DNA from: Bin87 sp965220505
GTDB lineage: Bacteria; Chloroflexota; Dehalococcoidia; Lucifugimonadales; UBA3495
DNA length: 64,000 nt
Assembly: GCA_965220505.1 (NCBI GenBank)
Contig: CBDCQE010000001.1
Location: 2,170,001 to 2,234,000 of the forward strand
Direction of reading: 5' to 3'
Shown: positions 16,978-24,903 of the stretch, in pieces
How the letters are laid out: every line of letters begins with the position of its first letter
Numbering within the stretch: the first letter of the stretch is position 1
Made by a program: the position numbers and the translations under genes
The notes under the pieces: model-generated
What the model was told of the DNA's origin: nothing
The model's input: the letters and a program-made list of their open reading frames with translations, nothing else
Databases searched by the model: none

Positions 16978-17718
16978 ATGACCACCGCCGACAGCGCCAT
17001 CACCAAGCTCCAACAGCCCGAGGAGTTCTTTGTGTTTCCGGACCCACCGGAAATTCCCGAAGACAAGATGACCAACTTTGATCACCTCGCCGCCAACGGC
17101 AACGTCCACCATCTGTCGATGCATTTCGGCAACCCCGATACCACCCTTGTCGCCGGCGAACGTTACCTGGCCCTGGCGCCGACGCGGGACATGACCGGCC
17201 TGCGCTATCCCGACCTGCTGATTGCCTTCAACGTGGATCCGGAGACCTACCATCGCCGCCGGGCTTACGTGATCGCAGATCAGGGCAAGCCGCCTGATTT
17301 CGTCATGGAAGTGGCATCACCTAGCACCAGACGCATCGACGCCACCCACAAACGAAACGATTACGCCGCTCTGGGTATCCCGGAATACTGGCGCTTTGAT
17401 GAAACCATCGGCGGGCGCTTGCCCAAGCTGGCCGGCGACCGCCTGGCGGATGGCCGGTATGAGCCAATACCCATTGAGGAAATTGCAGAGGGCGTCCTGC
17501 AGGGTTACAGTCAGTCTCTGAATCTATACCTGCGCTGGGTTCGTGGCGAACTGGAATGGCACGACCCGAACACTGGGCGGCATATCCTGACCATGACCGA
17601 CGAGCGGGCCAGGGCCGACCGCGCCGAAGCGGACCTGATCGCTGAACGGGCCGCCCGCAATGCCGCCGAATCCCGTATAGCCGAACTGGAACAGAGGCTC
17701 CGCAGTCAGAACACCTGA
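16978..17718 (+). CDS. Uma2-family (DUF820) endonuclease-like protein with C-terminal coiled coil
   Basis: This 246-residue protein has the PD-(D/E)xK-type Uma2 core: 'LRYPDLLIAF' (Asp), 'DFVMEVASPSTR' (Glu-x-Ser), 'KRNDYAALGIPEYWRFD'. A predicted coiled coil with 'RARADRAEADLIAERAARN' follows. A TATAAT hexamer at 16937-16942 without a clear -35 may be its promoter. These proteins are numerous in cyanobacteria and Chloroflexota, and their biological role is unresolved. Two more copies are in this window (27004-27573 and 63465-64000). A palindromic repeat follows its stop. Confidence 0.9.
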   Translation: MTTADSAITKLQQPEEFFVFPDPPEIPEDKMTNFDHLAANGNVHHLSMHFGNPDTTLVAGERYLALAPTRDMTGLRYPDLLIAFNVDPETYHRRRAYVIADQGKPPDFVMEVASPSTRRIDATHKRNDYAALGIPEYWRFDETIGGRLPKLAGDRLADGRYEPIPIEEIAEGVLQGYSQSLNLYLRWVRGELEWHDPNTGRHILTMTDERARADRAEADLIAERAARNAAESRIAELEQRLRSQNT

Positions 17719-17744
17719 ACCAAGAGCCTACGTACCCGCGATCG

Positions 17745-17784
17745 CATATTTCAGGGGCGAATGATCATTCGCCCCTGAAATATG
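17745..17784. repeat. Perfect 40-base palindrome, member of GGGGCG...CGCCCC repeat family
   Basis: Each 20-base arm (CATATTTCAGGGGCGAATGA on the left) is the exact reverse complement of the other, with no spacer and TGATCA at the centre. It lies between the convergent Uma2 and nitroreductase genes, so it may terminate both. The core GGGGCGAATGA/TCATTCGCCCC recurs at 42211-42238 and, slightly changed, at 36703-36730. Confidence 0.85.
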
Positions 17785-17799
17785 GTAGACCCAACACTA

Positions 17800-18321
17800 T
17801 CAGTCCGCAAACGTCAAAGGCTGTCCGAACTTCTCGCCGTGGGCGATCTCGGACATAGGCTTGCGGGGTGTGCCGGTACCCGGCTCGCGCATGATGCGGT
17901 AGCCGAAGGGCAGCACCGTGATCAGCTCCAGCTCTTCAGGGATGCCCAGGAGGGTCTTCACCTGGTCCTGCGCCTCCCCGCGGACGCCAACGAAGCAGGT
18001 GCCCAGGCCCTCCGACCAGGCCACCAGTTCCATCTGCTGCAGGGCGCGGCCGGCGTCCAGTTGAGCGCGGCGCGCGCCGTCCATGACGACGGCGATGGCA
18101 ACCTGGGACTTGCCGATGAAGGTGCCCTGGGTACAGATTTCGCCGAGCTGTTTGATCGTGTCCGGATCCCGGACGACGATGAAGTGCCAGGGCTGGGTGT
18201 TGCTGGAGCTGGGAGCCCAGCGGGCGGCCTGCAATATCTTGTGCAGGACCGCGTCCGAAACTGGCGCGTCGGTGAAGTCGCGGATGGTGCGTCGGGTGCG
18301 GATGGCATTGAAAACGTCCAT
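17800..18321 (-). CDS. Nitroreductase-family FMN oxidoreductase
   Basis: This 173-residue protein has the FMN-binding start 'AIRTRRTIRDFTDAPV', the 'AARWAPSSSNTQPWHF' segment and 'MELVAWSEGLGTCFVG', the standard nitroreductase layout. It is expected to be a homodimeric NAD(P)H-dependent flavoenzyme; the substrate cannot be deduced. It is followed on the same strand by nothing close, and preceded 62 bases upstream by the SMP-30 gene on the same strand, with which it may be co-transcribed. Confidence 0.9.
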   Translation of the reverse strand: MDVFNAIRTRRTIRDFTDAPVSDAVLHKILQAARWAPSSSNTQPWHFIVVRDPDTIKQLGEICTQGTFIGKSQVAIAVVMDGARRAQLDAGRALQQMELVAWSEGLGTCFVGVRGEAQDQVKTLLGIPEELELITVLPFGYRIMREPGTGTPRKPMSEIAHGEKFGQPLTFAD

Positions 18322-18383
18322 TCTTGTACCTCAGACCAAACTGTCGGGTTTTCGTCGTGACGGTTGAGCATCGGTGCGGGTCT

Positions 18384-19301
18384 TCAGCGCACCGGTGGCC
18401 ACATTATCCAGCCCCGACGGCCGGTGTTGCGCAGGCGCAGCAAGTGTCCGCCCAGAGTAGTGACGTACAGGCTGCTCTGGTCGGCGTCGCCGAAGCAGCA
18501 GTTGGTGGGCATGTCGACGCCCACGGGCATGGGGTAGGTCTCCAGCACGCGCCCCTCGGGCGTCCACACGTAGAGCATGGGGCCGGGGCCGCTGGCCCAG
18601 TTGCCGGCGGTGCCCACGATGTTGCCCTCGGAGTCGAGGCACATGCCATCGATGCCGCGCTGCGGGCCGCGATGGTCGGTGCCAAACTGGTGCAGCACGA
18701 TGTACTGGCCCAGCGACCCGTCCTCGTTGATCGGATACGACCGCAGTTCGCGCACCGCTCCCGGCTCGTTGTCCGTCTGGATGATGTAGAGGGTCTGGTC
18801 ATCCGGCGACACCAGCAGCCCGTTGGTGCCGGTGGTGTCGAAGGTGACCTGCTGGCAGGTGTAGGAACCGTCGGGCTGCGGGTCGGCGCGGAGGATGTCG
18901 CGGCCGGACATCTCCGGCTGCTCGCTGGGGTCGATGTTGCCGGCGTTCCACGGGTTGCTGAACCAGATGCGGCCCTGCCGGTCGATGGCCAAGTCGTTGG
19001 GCGTGTTCAACCTCTGGTCACCGAGGCGGTCGACGATGGTCGTGGTGGTGCCGTTGGATTCAAACCGGACGATGGCTCGTCCGCCGGAGCAGCACCCGTA
19101 AAGCCGACCCTCGGCGTCGAAGGCCAGTCCGTTGGTATGGTTGGTGTTCTCCCGGTACACGGTACATTCGCCGGTGTCGGGGTGGTACGCCATAATGCGG
19201 CTGGCGGGTATGTGGGTGAATAGCAGGCGACGGCCGTCCCAGGCGGGACCTTCGGTCAGTCGGCTGAAGGGCCCAGCGACGTGCTCCCATTGCAGTGCCA
19301 T
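18384..19301 (-). CDS. SMP-30/gluconolactonase-family six-bladed propeller
   Basis: This 305-residue propeller has the metal ligands of the SMP-30/gluconolactonase family: Glu in 'LTEGPAWDG', Asn in 'NTPNDLAIDRQGRIWFSNP', and Asn/Asp in 'GTNGLLVSPDDQTLY'. The family hydrolyses sugar or other lactones using a divalent metal. No signal peptide is seen, so it is probably cytoplasmic. A close paralogue sits at 37920-38852; both end near an '(R)TGRRGWIMWPP'-like tail. The exact lactone is unknown. Confidence 0.88.
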   Translation of the reverse strand: MALQWEHVAGPFSRLTEGPAWDGRRLLFTHIPASRIMAYHPDTGECTVYRENTNHTNGLAFDAEGRLYGCCSGGRAIVRFESNGTTTTIVDRLGDQRLNTPNDLAIDRQGRIWFSNPWNAGNIDPSEQPEMSGRDILRADPQPDGSYTCQQVTFDTTGTNGLLVSPDDQTLYIIQTDNEPGAVRELRSYPINEDGSLGQYIVLHQFGTDHRGPQRGIDGMCLDSEGNIVGTAGNWASGPGPMLYVWTPEGRVLETYPMPVGVDMPTNCCFGDADQSSLYVTTLGGHLLRLRNTGRRGWIMWPPVR

Positions 19302-19469
19302 GTTGTCCTCCTGGATCAGGTATGGGGATTTGTCCTCAGTGAGCCAGACCCGCCCACTCCGGATAAACGGAAATCGTTGGGCCCATGCGGCATGGCGTCA
19401 TTGTATGCCACCCTGCCGGCAAAGTCATCGCGGCTGGGTTGGTTGGGACCCGGAACGCCGCATTCCCGC

Positions 19470-19498
19470 TTGTTTGGCGCAACGTTTGCGGTTATAGT
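19470..19498 (+). promoter_or_regulatory. Candidate promoter for the second nitroreductase gene
   Basis: TTGTTT (19470-19475) and TATAGT (19493-19498) are separated by 17 bases, 50 bases before the nitroreductase ATG. The 246-base gap between the divergent SMP-30 and nitroreductase genes holds no other recognisable feature. Confidence 0.4.
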
Positions 19499-19547
19499 GT
19501 GGACACTTATCATTGAGTTGATTCCACCCTAATCAGGAGCTGTCGAG

Positions 19548-20150
19548 ATGACACAGAGCAGTCGATTACGCAGCGGCAACGTTGCTGCCCCGGAAACCGG
19601 GGTTTCGGTCTACGAGGCCATCCACAACCGAAGGATGAACAACGAGTTCACCGACGATGTGCCCAGCCGGGAGTCCCTGCAGCGGATGCTGGACGCGGCA
19701 GTGTGGGCCCCCAACCACCGGTTGACCAACCCGTGGCGGTTCTTCGTGCTGGAAAAGGGCGGACAGAAGCGGGCGGAAGTCGCGCAGTTGGCCTACGACA
19801 ACCAGTTCGCCCGCAGTGGCAACCATGATCACGCCGACGGCAGCCGACAGCGTGTGCTGGATTCACCGGGATTGATTTACGTGTACAGCGTGCCGGGCGA
19901 CAGCGAAGAGATGACCCAGGAGAACTACGCCGCGGCGTGCTGCGCCGTGCAGAACCTCCTCCTGGCCGCGGTGGCCGAAGGGCTCGCCGGCGACTGGAGC
20001 ACGGGCAACACCACCCGGCATCCGTCCCTGGCGGAAACCCTGGGCGGCGAATCCGACTGGACCATGGTCGGGGCGCTCTTCATCGGGCAGCCGTCCCGTC
20101 CTTCGGCGTCCGTGCGCGCTCCGGCGGATGAGGTCACCGCCTGGCTGTAA
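19548..20150 (+). CDS. Nitroreductase-family protein
   Basis: This 200-residue protein shows 'VYEAIHNRRMNNEFTDD' and 'AAVWAPNHRLTNPWRF', an alternative nitroreductase FMN-binding pattern, and 'NLLLAAVAEGLAGDWSTG'. Its divergence from the copy at 17800-18321 indicates a separate subfamily. The ribosome site AGGAG lies 9 bases upstream of the ATG. A strong hairpin follows the gene. Substrate is unknown; this subfamily includes putative nitroaromatic and quinone reductases. Confidence 0.88.
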   Translation: MTQSSRLRSGNVAAPETGVSVYEAIHNRRMNNEFTDDVPSRESLQRMLDAAVWAPNHRLTNPWRFFVLEKGGQKRAEVAQLAYDNQFARSGNHDHADGSRQRVLDSPGLIYVYSVPGDSEEMTQENYAAACCAVQNLLLAAVAEGLAGDWSTGNTTRHPSLAETLGGESDWTMVGALFIGQPSRPSASVRAPADEVTAWL

Positions 20151-20168
20151 ACGAAATCCCAGGTTCCT

Positions 20169-20203
20169 TCGGCCCTCCTCGCTCCTGCGGCGAGGGGGGC
20201 CGA
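20169..20203 (+). terminator. Strong GC-rich hairpin after the nitroreductase gene
   Basis: A 14-base-pair stem (TCGGCCCTCCTCGC with GCGAGGGGGGCCGA, one G-U pair) closes a 7-base loop, 18 bases after the nitroreductase stop. There is no T-run after it, so intrinsic termination is uncertain; it could instead stabilise the mRNA. Confidence 0.5.
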
Positions 20204-20247
20204 CTTGCGCTATACTGGCCGCCGATCCGCAGCGCAAGGAGTTCCCC

Positions 20248-20754
20248 ATGCCCTGGACAGAGACCATCGTAGACACTCTGAAGAAATGGGACACGTCGCT
20301 CATCGCCTACGTTCCCGACATCTCAATCGACCGGGTGACCAGCATCATCAATGAGGACCCGTTCTTCCACCTGGTCTCCTGCACTCGCGAAGAGGAGGCG
20401 GTGGGCGTCGCCGTGGGCAGCTACGCCGTCGGTCGCAACGCCGCCGTGTTCATGCAGTCCAGCGGGTTCGGCAACAGTATCAACGGCATCGCCAGCCTGT
20501 GCCTGCCCTCTCGGACGCCCATTCCCATCTTCATGAACCTGCGCGGCCAGGTGGGCGAATTCAACATCGCCCAGGTGGCCATGGGCAGGAATACCAAGCC
20601 CATCCTGGACCTGTTCGGGATCGCCCACTACACCATCGAAAGCGAGGACCGGATGGACACGTTGCTGGACGGCGTGATGAAGCTCTGCCACGCCCACCGC
20701 AACCCGGTCGCCATCTGCATGACCCCCATGCTGCACGGAGGCAAAATTGCTTAG
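20248..20754 (+). CDS. Sulfopyruvate decarboxylase-like TPP enzyme, alpha (PYR) subunit
   Basis: This 168-residue protein matches the N-terminal (pyrimidine-binding) half of ThDP decarboxylases: 'CTREEEAVGVAVGSYAVG' contains the ThDP-activating Glu, and 'MQSSGFGNSINGIASL' and 'MNLRGQVGE' follow. The ATG at 20248 is preceded by AAGGAG. It overlaps the next gene, the PP half, by 8 bases. The split two-subunit form is typical of ComD/ComE sulfopyruvate decarboxylase, which makes sulfoacetaldehyde; phosphonopyruvate decarboxylase is the main alternative. Confidence 0.82.
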   Translation: MPWTETIVDTLKKWDTSLIAYVPDISIDRVTSIINEDPFFHLVSCTREEEAVGVAVGSYAVGRNAAVFMQSSGFGNSINGIASLCLPSRTPIPIFMNLRGQVGEFNIAQVAMGRNTKPILDLFGIAHYTIESEDRMDTLLDGVMKLCHAHRNPVAICMTPMLHGGKIA

Positions 20755-21304
20755 GTTCGACGCCACTCAACTGGTCCTGCGCCACGCCGGAGACTCGCCC
20801 ATCGTGGGCAACTTGGGTCCCACCAGCGACGAGCTTTACCACGCCGGGCACCGCGACCGGAACTTCTACACCTACGGCAACATGGGGCTCTGCTCGTCCA
20901 TCGCCTTGGGAATGGCGCTGTCCACCGACGACAAGGTGATCTCGCTGGACGGTGACGGTTCGCTGCTGATGAACTTGGGTGCCATCGCCACCATCGGGCG
21001 GGAGAACCCGTCCAACCTGGTAGTGGTGGTTTGGGACAACGAGATGTGGGGCCAGACCGGCGGCCAAGCCAGCCACACCGCCACCGGCACCAACCTGGAA
21101 GAGGTCGCCAACTCCTGCGGCATCACCAGAACCGCCACCGTGAACGACCTCGAAACGCTGGAAGAGGCGTTCGGCCGGGCCATGCGCGAACCGGGCCCCT
21201 GGTTCATCGTCGCCAAGATCGAGGAGGCCGACCAGTACATGCCAGTGGCCCCGGTGGAACCGGAGTTTACCCTGTACCGCTTTCGGAATACGTACGTGAC
21301 GTAA
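20747..21304 (+). CDS. Sulfopyruvate decarboxylase-like TPP enzyme, beta (PP) subunit
   Basis: This 185-residue subunit carries the ThDP/Mg motif 'DGDGSLLMNLGAIATIG' ending in 'VVVWDNEMWGQTGGQ', diagnostic of the PP domain. The start is TTG at 20747, inside the alpha-subunit gene, so the two are tightly coupled. Together they form a heteromeric decarboxylase of the ComDE or phosphonopyruvate decarboxylase type. A ComB-like gene is found 40 kb away at 60846-61550. Confidence 0.82.
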   Translation: MLRFDATQLVLRHAGDSPIVGNLGPTSDELYHAGHRDRNFYTYGNMGLCSSIALGMALSTDDKVISLDGDGSLLMNLGAIATIGRENPSNLVVVVWDNEMWGQTGGQASHTATGTNLEEVANSCGITRTATVNDLETLEEAFGRAMREPGPWFIVAKIEEADQYMPVAPVEPEFTLYRFRNTYVT

Positions 21305-21323
21305 AGGTTTTCTCAGTATCAGG

Positions 21324-22058
21324 TTGAACTACAGCGACTACATCATTTTCGCGGACGAGAGCGGAGATCCCAACCCGGCGTCAATTGACGCGAACTATCC
21401 CGTTTTCGTACTCAACTTCTGCGTGTTCCGGAAGGATCACTACGTCGCTTCGGTGCTACCAGCCGTGGCGGCGTTCAAATTCGAGCATTTCGGGCATGAC
21501 ACGGTGGTGCTTCACGAGCAAGACATTCACCGCGGCAAAGCCCCTTTCGACTTTGGTGGGAACGGTCAGCAGCAGACCACTTTTCGGCAAGGCTTGAACG
21601 CAGTGGTCGCCGGGCTTGATTATGGGGTGATCGCCACCGCAATCGATAAACCTTTATTGGCGCAGACAACCGTTTCTGACGCATACGGACTCGCGTTGCA
21701 GCGTTGCATAGAGCAGGTCTCTGGATTTTTAGAAACTCGTGGACAGCACGAATCAATCACGCACATAGTCATTGAAAGCAGGGGGCGGAAGGAAGACGCC
21801 GATTTGGCGCAGGTATTCCAACGTATTGGAGTTGATGATCACGCGCTTGGCAAGGCGATGCCAGGTTTCGATATGGTTTTTGCGGCCAAGAATAGCAACT
21901 CAATCGGCTTGCAGATCGCAGACCTTACGGCCTATTCAATAGGGAGAAAATGCGTCGCGCCAGACAAACCGAACCGGGTGTGGGAAACCTTGGTAAATCC
22001 CAAGCTATTGGTCGAAGTAGAGGTCCTCCCGCAGTCTCACGAAAAAACCTCGGAGTGA
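21324..22058 (+). CDS. DUF3800-family protein
   Basis: This 244-residue protein starts 'YSDYIIFADESGDPN', the DUF3800 hallmark with two acidic residues that recalls RNase H-like active sites, and later has 'HIVIESRGRKEDADL' and 'QIADLTAYSIGR' (Asp). The family is common near mobile and defence genes and is thought to be nuclease-like, though this is not proven. The start is TTG at 21324. GC content is visibly lower than in the neighbours, which suggests horizontal acquisition. A rho-independent terminator overlaps its 3' end. Confidence 0.85.
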   Translation: MNYSDYIIFADESGDPNPASIDANYPVFVLNFCVFRKDHYVASVLPAVAAFKFEHFGHDTVVLHEQDIHRGKAPFDFGGNGQQQTTFRQGLNAVVAGLDYGVIATAIDKPLLAQTTVSDAYGLALQRCIEQVSGFLETRGQHESITHIVIESRGRKEDADLAQVFQRIGVDDHALGKAMPGFDMVFAAKNSNSIGLQIADLTAYSIGRKCVAPDKPNRVWETLVNPKLLVEVEVLPQSHEKTSE

Positions 22059-22071
22059 TCCGAGGTTCTTT
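22046..22071 (+). terminator. Rho-independent terminator overlapping the DUF3800 stop codon
   Basis: Arms AACCTCGGA (22046-22054) and TCCGAGGTT (22059-22067) close the loop GTGA, followed by CTTT. The stop codon TGA lies in the loop, so the terminator begins inside the coding sequence. Confidence 0.75.
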
Positions 22072-22237
22072 GCCGATTGGAACTGGCCATCGGCCCAAGC
22101 TGCAGATTCGTACCACTCCAAACCAACAGCCGGCCTAAGTGCTTGGGAGGCCCTAACAAAAGCCATATGACTTTGCCGGCCGGATCCAACTCCAATCTCG
22201 CTTTAATGCTATACCACCCTGATATCGCGGTCAACGT

Positions 22238-22267
22238 TTGCCACCTCCCGCCCGGTTGGTCTATGAT
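22238..22267 (+). promoter_or_regulatory. Sigma70-like promoter for the 2-oxoacid dehydrogenase operon
   Basis: TTGCCA (22238-22243) and TATGAT (22262-22267) are separated by 18 bases, about 47 bases before the chosen E1alpha ATG. Its position argues against the in-frame TTG at 22267 being the real start. Confidence 0.5.
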
Positions 22268-22314
22268 TGAGCCGGCGGCCGAGGCCGCTGACTTGCGCTT
22301 ACGGCGCGGAGGAG

Positions 22315-23385
22315 ATGACCAGCCCGATGACGCAGGCCACGAGCTCTTTACCCAGCGAGACCGACGCTAACGGCGCAGTCGCCATCGCCCGGCGGAGCGC
22401 CGACGCTGACGCGCTGCCTGATGGCCTCACCGCCGAAGACCTGGTGGAAGTGTGCCGGCAGATGATCCTGGTGCGGACGATGGACGAGCGCATCTGGATG
22501 ATGAACCGCCAGGGCAAGGTGCCCATCGCCGCATCATGCCAGGGTCACGAAGCGGCGGAACTCGGGTCGTTGCTCGCAGCTCAGAAGGACGGGGATTGCT
22601 TCCTCTTCCCATACTACCGGGACTTGGCGGTCAAGATGGCCGCCGGCCTCACGCCTCGACAGGTGATGCTGTCCTTCATGGGCAAGGAGGGCGAGCCATA
22701 TTCCGGCGCGCGCCAGTTCCCGCTGCAGGGCGCGGACCTCCCCCGCAACATCATCCAGATATCCAACGTCGTCGCCGCCGGACTGACCCAGGCCGTGGGC
22801 TACGCCCTGGCGTGCAAGATGATGGGCGAACAGACGGTGACCATCTGCTACTTCGGCGACGGAGCAACCAGCCAGGGCGAGACCCACGAGGCTATGAATT
22901 TCGCCGCCATCCACCAACTGCCCGTCATCTTCATCTGCGAGAACAACAAGTACGCCATATCCACACCGCAGGACTCGCAGATGGTTATCAGCGACGTCGC
23001 CGCACGCGCGGAAGGATACGGATTCCCCGGGTTTGTGATCGACGGGCTGGACCTGGTCGCCTGCTACGAGGCGACGCGGCAGGGCATCGCCCACGCCCGC
23101 GCTGCCGGCCCGGTGTTGATCGAGATGAAGGTGGAGCGGTTCATGCCCCACACCACCGACGACGACGACCGGCGCTACCGGGACCGGGACGCGCTGGACG
23201 CCGCGCGCCAGTACGATCCCGTGGCCGTCTTCCCGGATCAGATGGTGGAGCGCGGCATACTCACCCCGGAGCAAGTGGACGCCTTCCGCGCCGAGGCCAT
23301 GCAACAGGTGAACGACGCCACCGACTTCGCCGACGAGGCGCAGCCGCCGGATGCAGCGACAATATATGACCATCTGTACGTATGA
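22315..23385 (+). CDS. 2-oxoacid dehydrogenase E1 component, alpha subunit
   Basis: This 356-residue ThDP enzyme subunit has 'ICYFGDGATSQGETHEAMNFAA' (given here as 'GDGATSQGETHE' then 'FICENNKYAIS'), the GDG...NN ThDP motif, and 'SCQGHEAAELG' with 'FPYYRDLAVKMAAGL'. It fits E1alpha of branched-chain 2-oxoacid, acetoin or pyruvate dehydrogenases, with a phosphorylation-loop-like 'HTTDDDDRRYRD'. ATG 22315 follows GGAGGAG directly; ATG 22327 is a possible alternative. It leads an operon with E1beta, E2 and lipB. No E3 gene is seen here. Confidence 0.92.
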   Translation: MTSPMTQATSSLPSETDANGAVAIARRSADADALPDGLTAEDLVEVCRQMILVRTMDERIWMMNRQGKVPIAASCQGHEAAELGSLLAAQKDGDCFLFPYYRDLAVKMAAGLTPRQVMLSFMGKEGEPYSGARQFPLQGADLPRNIIQISNVVAAGLTQAVGYALACKMMGEQTVTICYFGDGATSQGETHEAMNFAAIHQLPVIFICENNKYAISTPQDSQMVISDVAARAEGYGFPGFVIDGLDLVACYEATRQGIAHARAAGPVLIEMKVERFMPHTTDDDDRRYRDRDALDAARQYDPVAVFPDQMVERGILTPEQVDAFRAEAMQQVNDATDFADEAQPPDAATIYDHLYV

Positions 23386-23624
23386 CGAGTGAATCCGGCG
23401 CCGAGTCCTGAAACCTCGTCCTACGCTACTTGGGCAGGTTCACCCGTCTGCTTTTGATAATTGCCATATACGCTTTGGTATTATGGTACGGGAAGGCAAC
23501 CACCGCCCATCTTGATAATCCACCCGTCCTGACCAAAATTGCGGTCGCCCTAGTCGCGCTTGGCGTCACGGGCAGCATCTATCGCATTCTGATTGACGTT
23601 GCGAAAGAAACGAAAGGAGCCATC

Positions 23625-23834
23625 ATGGTGATTGCAGCATTTCTCAACGAAAAATTAGTGGAACCACAACGCCGCAAGCTGCGCGCAGAGGGACGCGAGG
23701 AAGGGCGTGTTGAAGGCCGTGCTGAGGCGCGCGCCGAAGTAATCGCCGATATACGCTCCCGTTTGCTGCGCGAGGGAATCGACCCTGACCTCATCATTCC
23801 GCCTGAAAAGACGAACGGCGCTAACCCATCCTGA
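23625..23834 (+). CDS. Small amphipathic/coiled-coil protein inside the oxoacid dehydrogenase operon
   Basis: ATG 23625 is preceded by AAAGGAG at good spacing and gives 69 residues: 'MVIAAFLNEKLVEPQRRKL', then charged coiled coil 'AEGREEGRVEGRAEARAEV'. The beginning resembles two tandem small proteins at 55123 and 55259 ('ALLEILMKPLLDAQREAGRE'). The frame is open upstream to 23430 (TTG), adding two hydrophobic segments ('RLLLIIAIYALVLWYG', 'LTKIAVALVALGVTG'), so a 134-residue membrane form is possible but lacks a ribosome site. It lies between E1alpha and E1beta. Function is unknown. Confidence 0.55.
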   Translation: MVIAAFLNEKLVEPQRRKLRAEGREEGRVEGRAEARAEVIADIRSRLLREGIDPDLIIPPEKTNGANPS

Positions 23835-23888
23835 CTACAATCCGGCAAGACGTTGGAGCGAAAATCAACTTAACAGGCGGCAAACGCT

Positions 23889-24872
23889 ATGCCAGAGATG
23901 ACCGTAATTGAAGCAGTCCGTTCGGCGCTCCACGAAGAGATGGAGCGCGACGAACGCGTTTTCGTGATGGGCGAGGACGTCGGCCAACGCGGCGGCGTGT
24001 TCCTGGCCACCCAGGGGTTCATCGAGGATTTCGGGCCGCAACGGGTGATCGATTCGCCACTGGCCGAAGCATCCATCATGGGCATCGCCTTGGGCGCGGC
24101 CTTCCGCGGGATGCGGCCGATACCCGAGGTGCAGTTCTCCGATTTCGTCTGGCCCAGCGTCAACCAGCTCATCGGCGAGGCGGCCCGCGTGCACTACGGC
24201 ACCAACGGCGCGCTGAAGGTCCCCATGACCGTGCGCATCCCCTACGGCGGCGGGATCCGCGGCGGACTGTATCACTCCCAGAACGTGGAGGCTCTCTTCT
24301 TCCATACCCCGGGCCTCCTGGTGGTCACACCCTCCACTCCTTACGAAGCCAAGGGTCTCCTTAAGTCCGCCATTCGCGACGACAATCCGGTCATCTTTCT
24401 AGAGCACAAAAAGACCTACCGGCTGGTGCGCGGCGAGGTGCCCGACGAGGAATACACCCTGCCCATCGGTCCCGCGGACATCAAGCGGGCCGGCTCCGAC
24501 GTCACGGTCGTCAGCTACGGCCTGGCGATGCACTACTGTCTGGCCGCTGCGGAGGCGGTTGCCGCCGACGGCATCGGCGCGGAGGTCGTCGATCTGCGGA
24601 CCCTCAAGCCCCTGGACACCGAGACCATCCTGGACTCGGTGAAGAAGACCGGCAAGCTGCTGGTGGTTCACGAGGATAATATCAGCGGCGGCATCGGCGC
24701 CGAGATCGCAGCGCTCGCAGCCGACGAGGCCTTCGAGTACCTGGACGCGCCCATCGCCCGCCTCTGTGGACCCGACGTACCCACCATGCCCTTTGCCCAG
24801 ACCCTGGAAGACGCCTACATGCCCAGCCCGGAGGCTATCGCTGCCGAGATCCGCCGTCTGGCCGCTTACTGA
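23889..24872 (+). CDS. 2-oxoacid dehydrogenase E1 component, beta subunit
   Basis: This 327-residue transketolase-like subunit has 'VFVMGEDVGQRGGVF', 'DSPLAEASIMGIALGAA', 'VQFSDFVWPSVNQLIGEAA', and the C-terminal 'DLRTLKPLDTETILDSVKKT'. It pairs with the E1alpha product to decarboxylate a 2-oxoacid and reductively acylate the lipoyl domain of E2. It is followed 31 bases later by E2. The substrate (branched-chain oxoacids, pyruvate or acetoin) cannot be fixed from sequence alone. Confidence 0.94.
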   Translation: MPEMTVIEAVRSALHEEMERDERVFVMGEDVGQRGGVFLATQGFIEDFGPQRVIDSPLAEASIMGIALGAAFRGMRPIPEVQFSDFVWPSVNQLIGEAARVHYGTNGALKVPMTVRIPYGGGIRGGLYHSQNVEALFFHTPGLLVVTPSTPYEAKGLLKSAIRDDNPVIFLEHKKTYRLVRGEVPDEEYTLPIGPADIKRAGSDVTVVSYGLAMHYCLAAAEAVAADGIGAEVVDLRTLKPLDTETILDSVKKTGKLLVVHEDNISGGIGAEIAALAADEAFEYLDAPIARLCGPDVPTMPFAQTLEDAYMPSPEAIAAEIRRLAAY

Positions 24873-24903
24873 TCGCATCCAACCGATTACCAAGGACTGT
24901 CCC

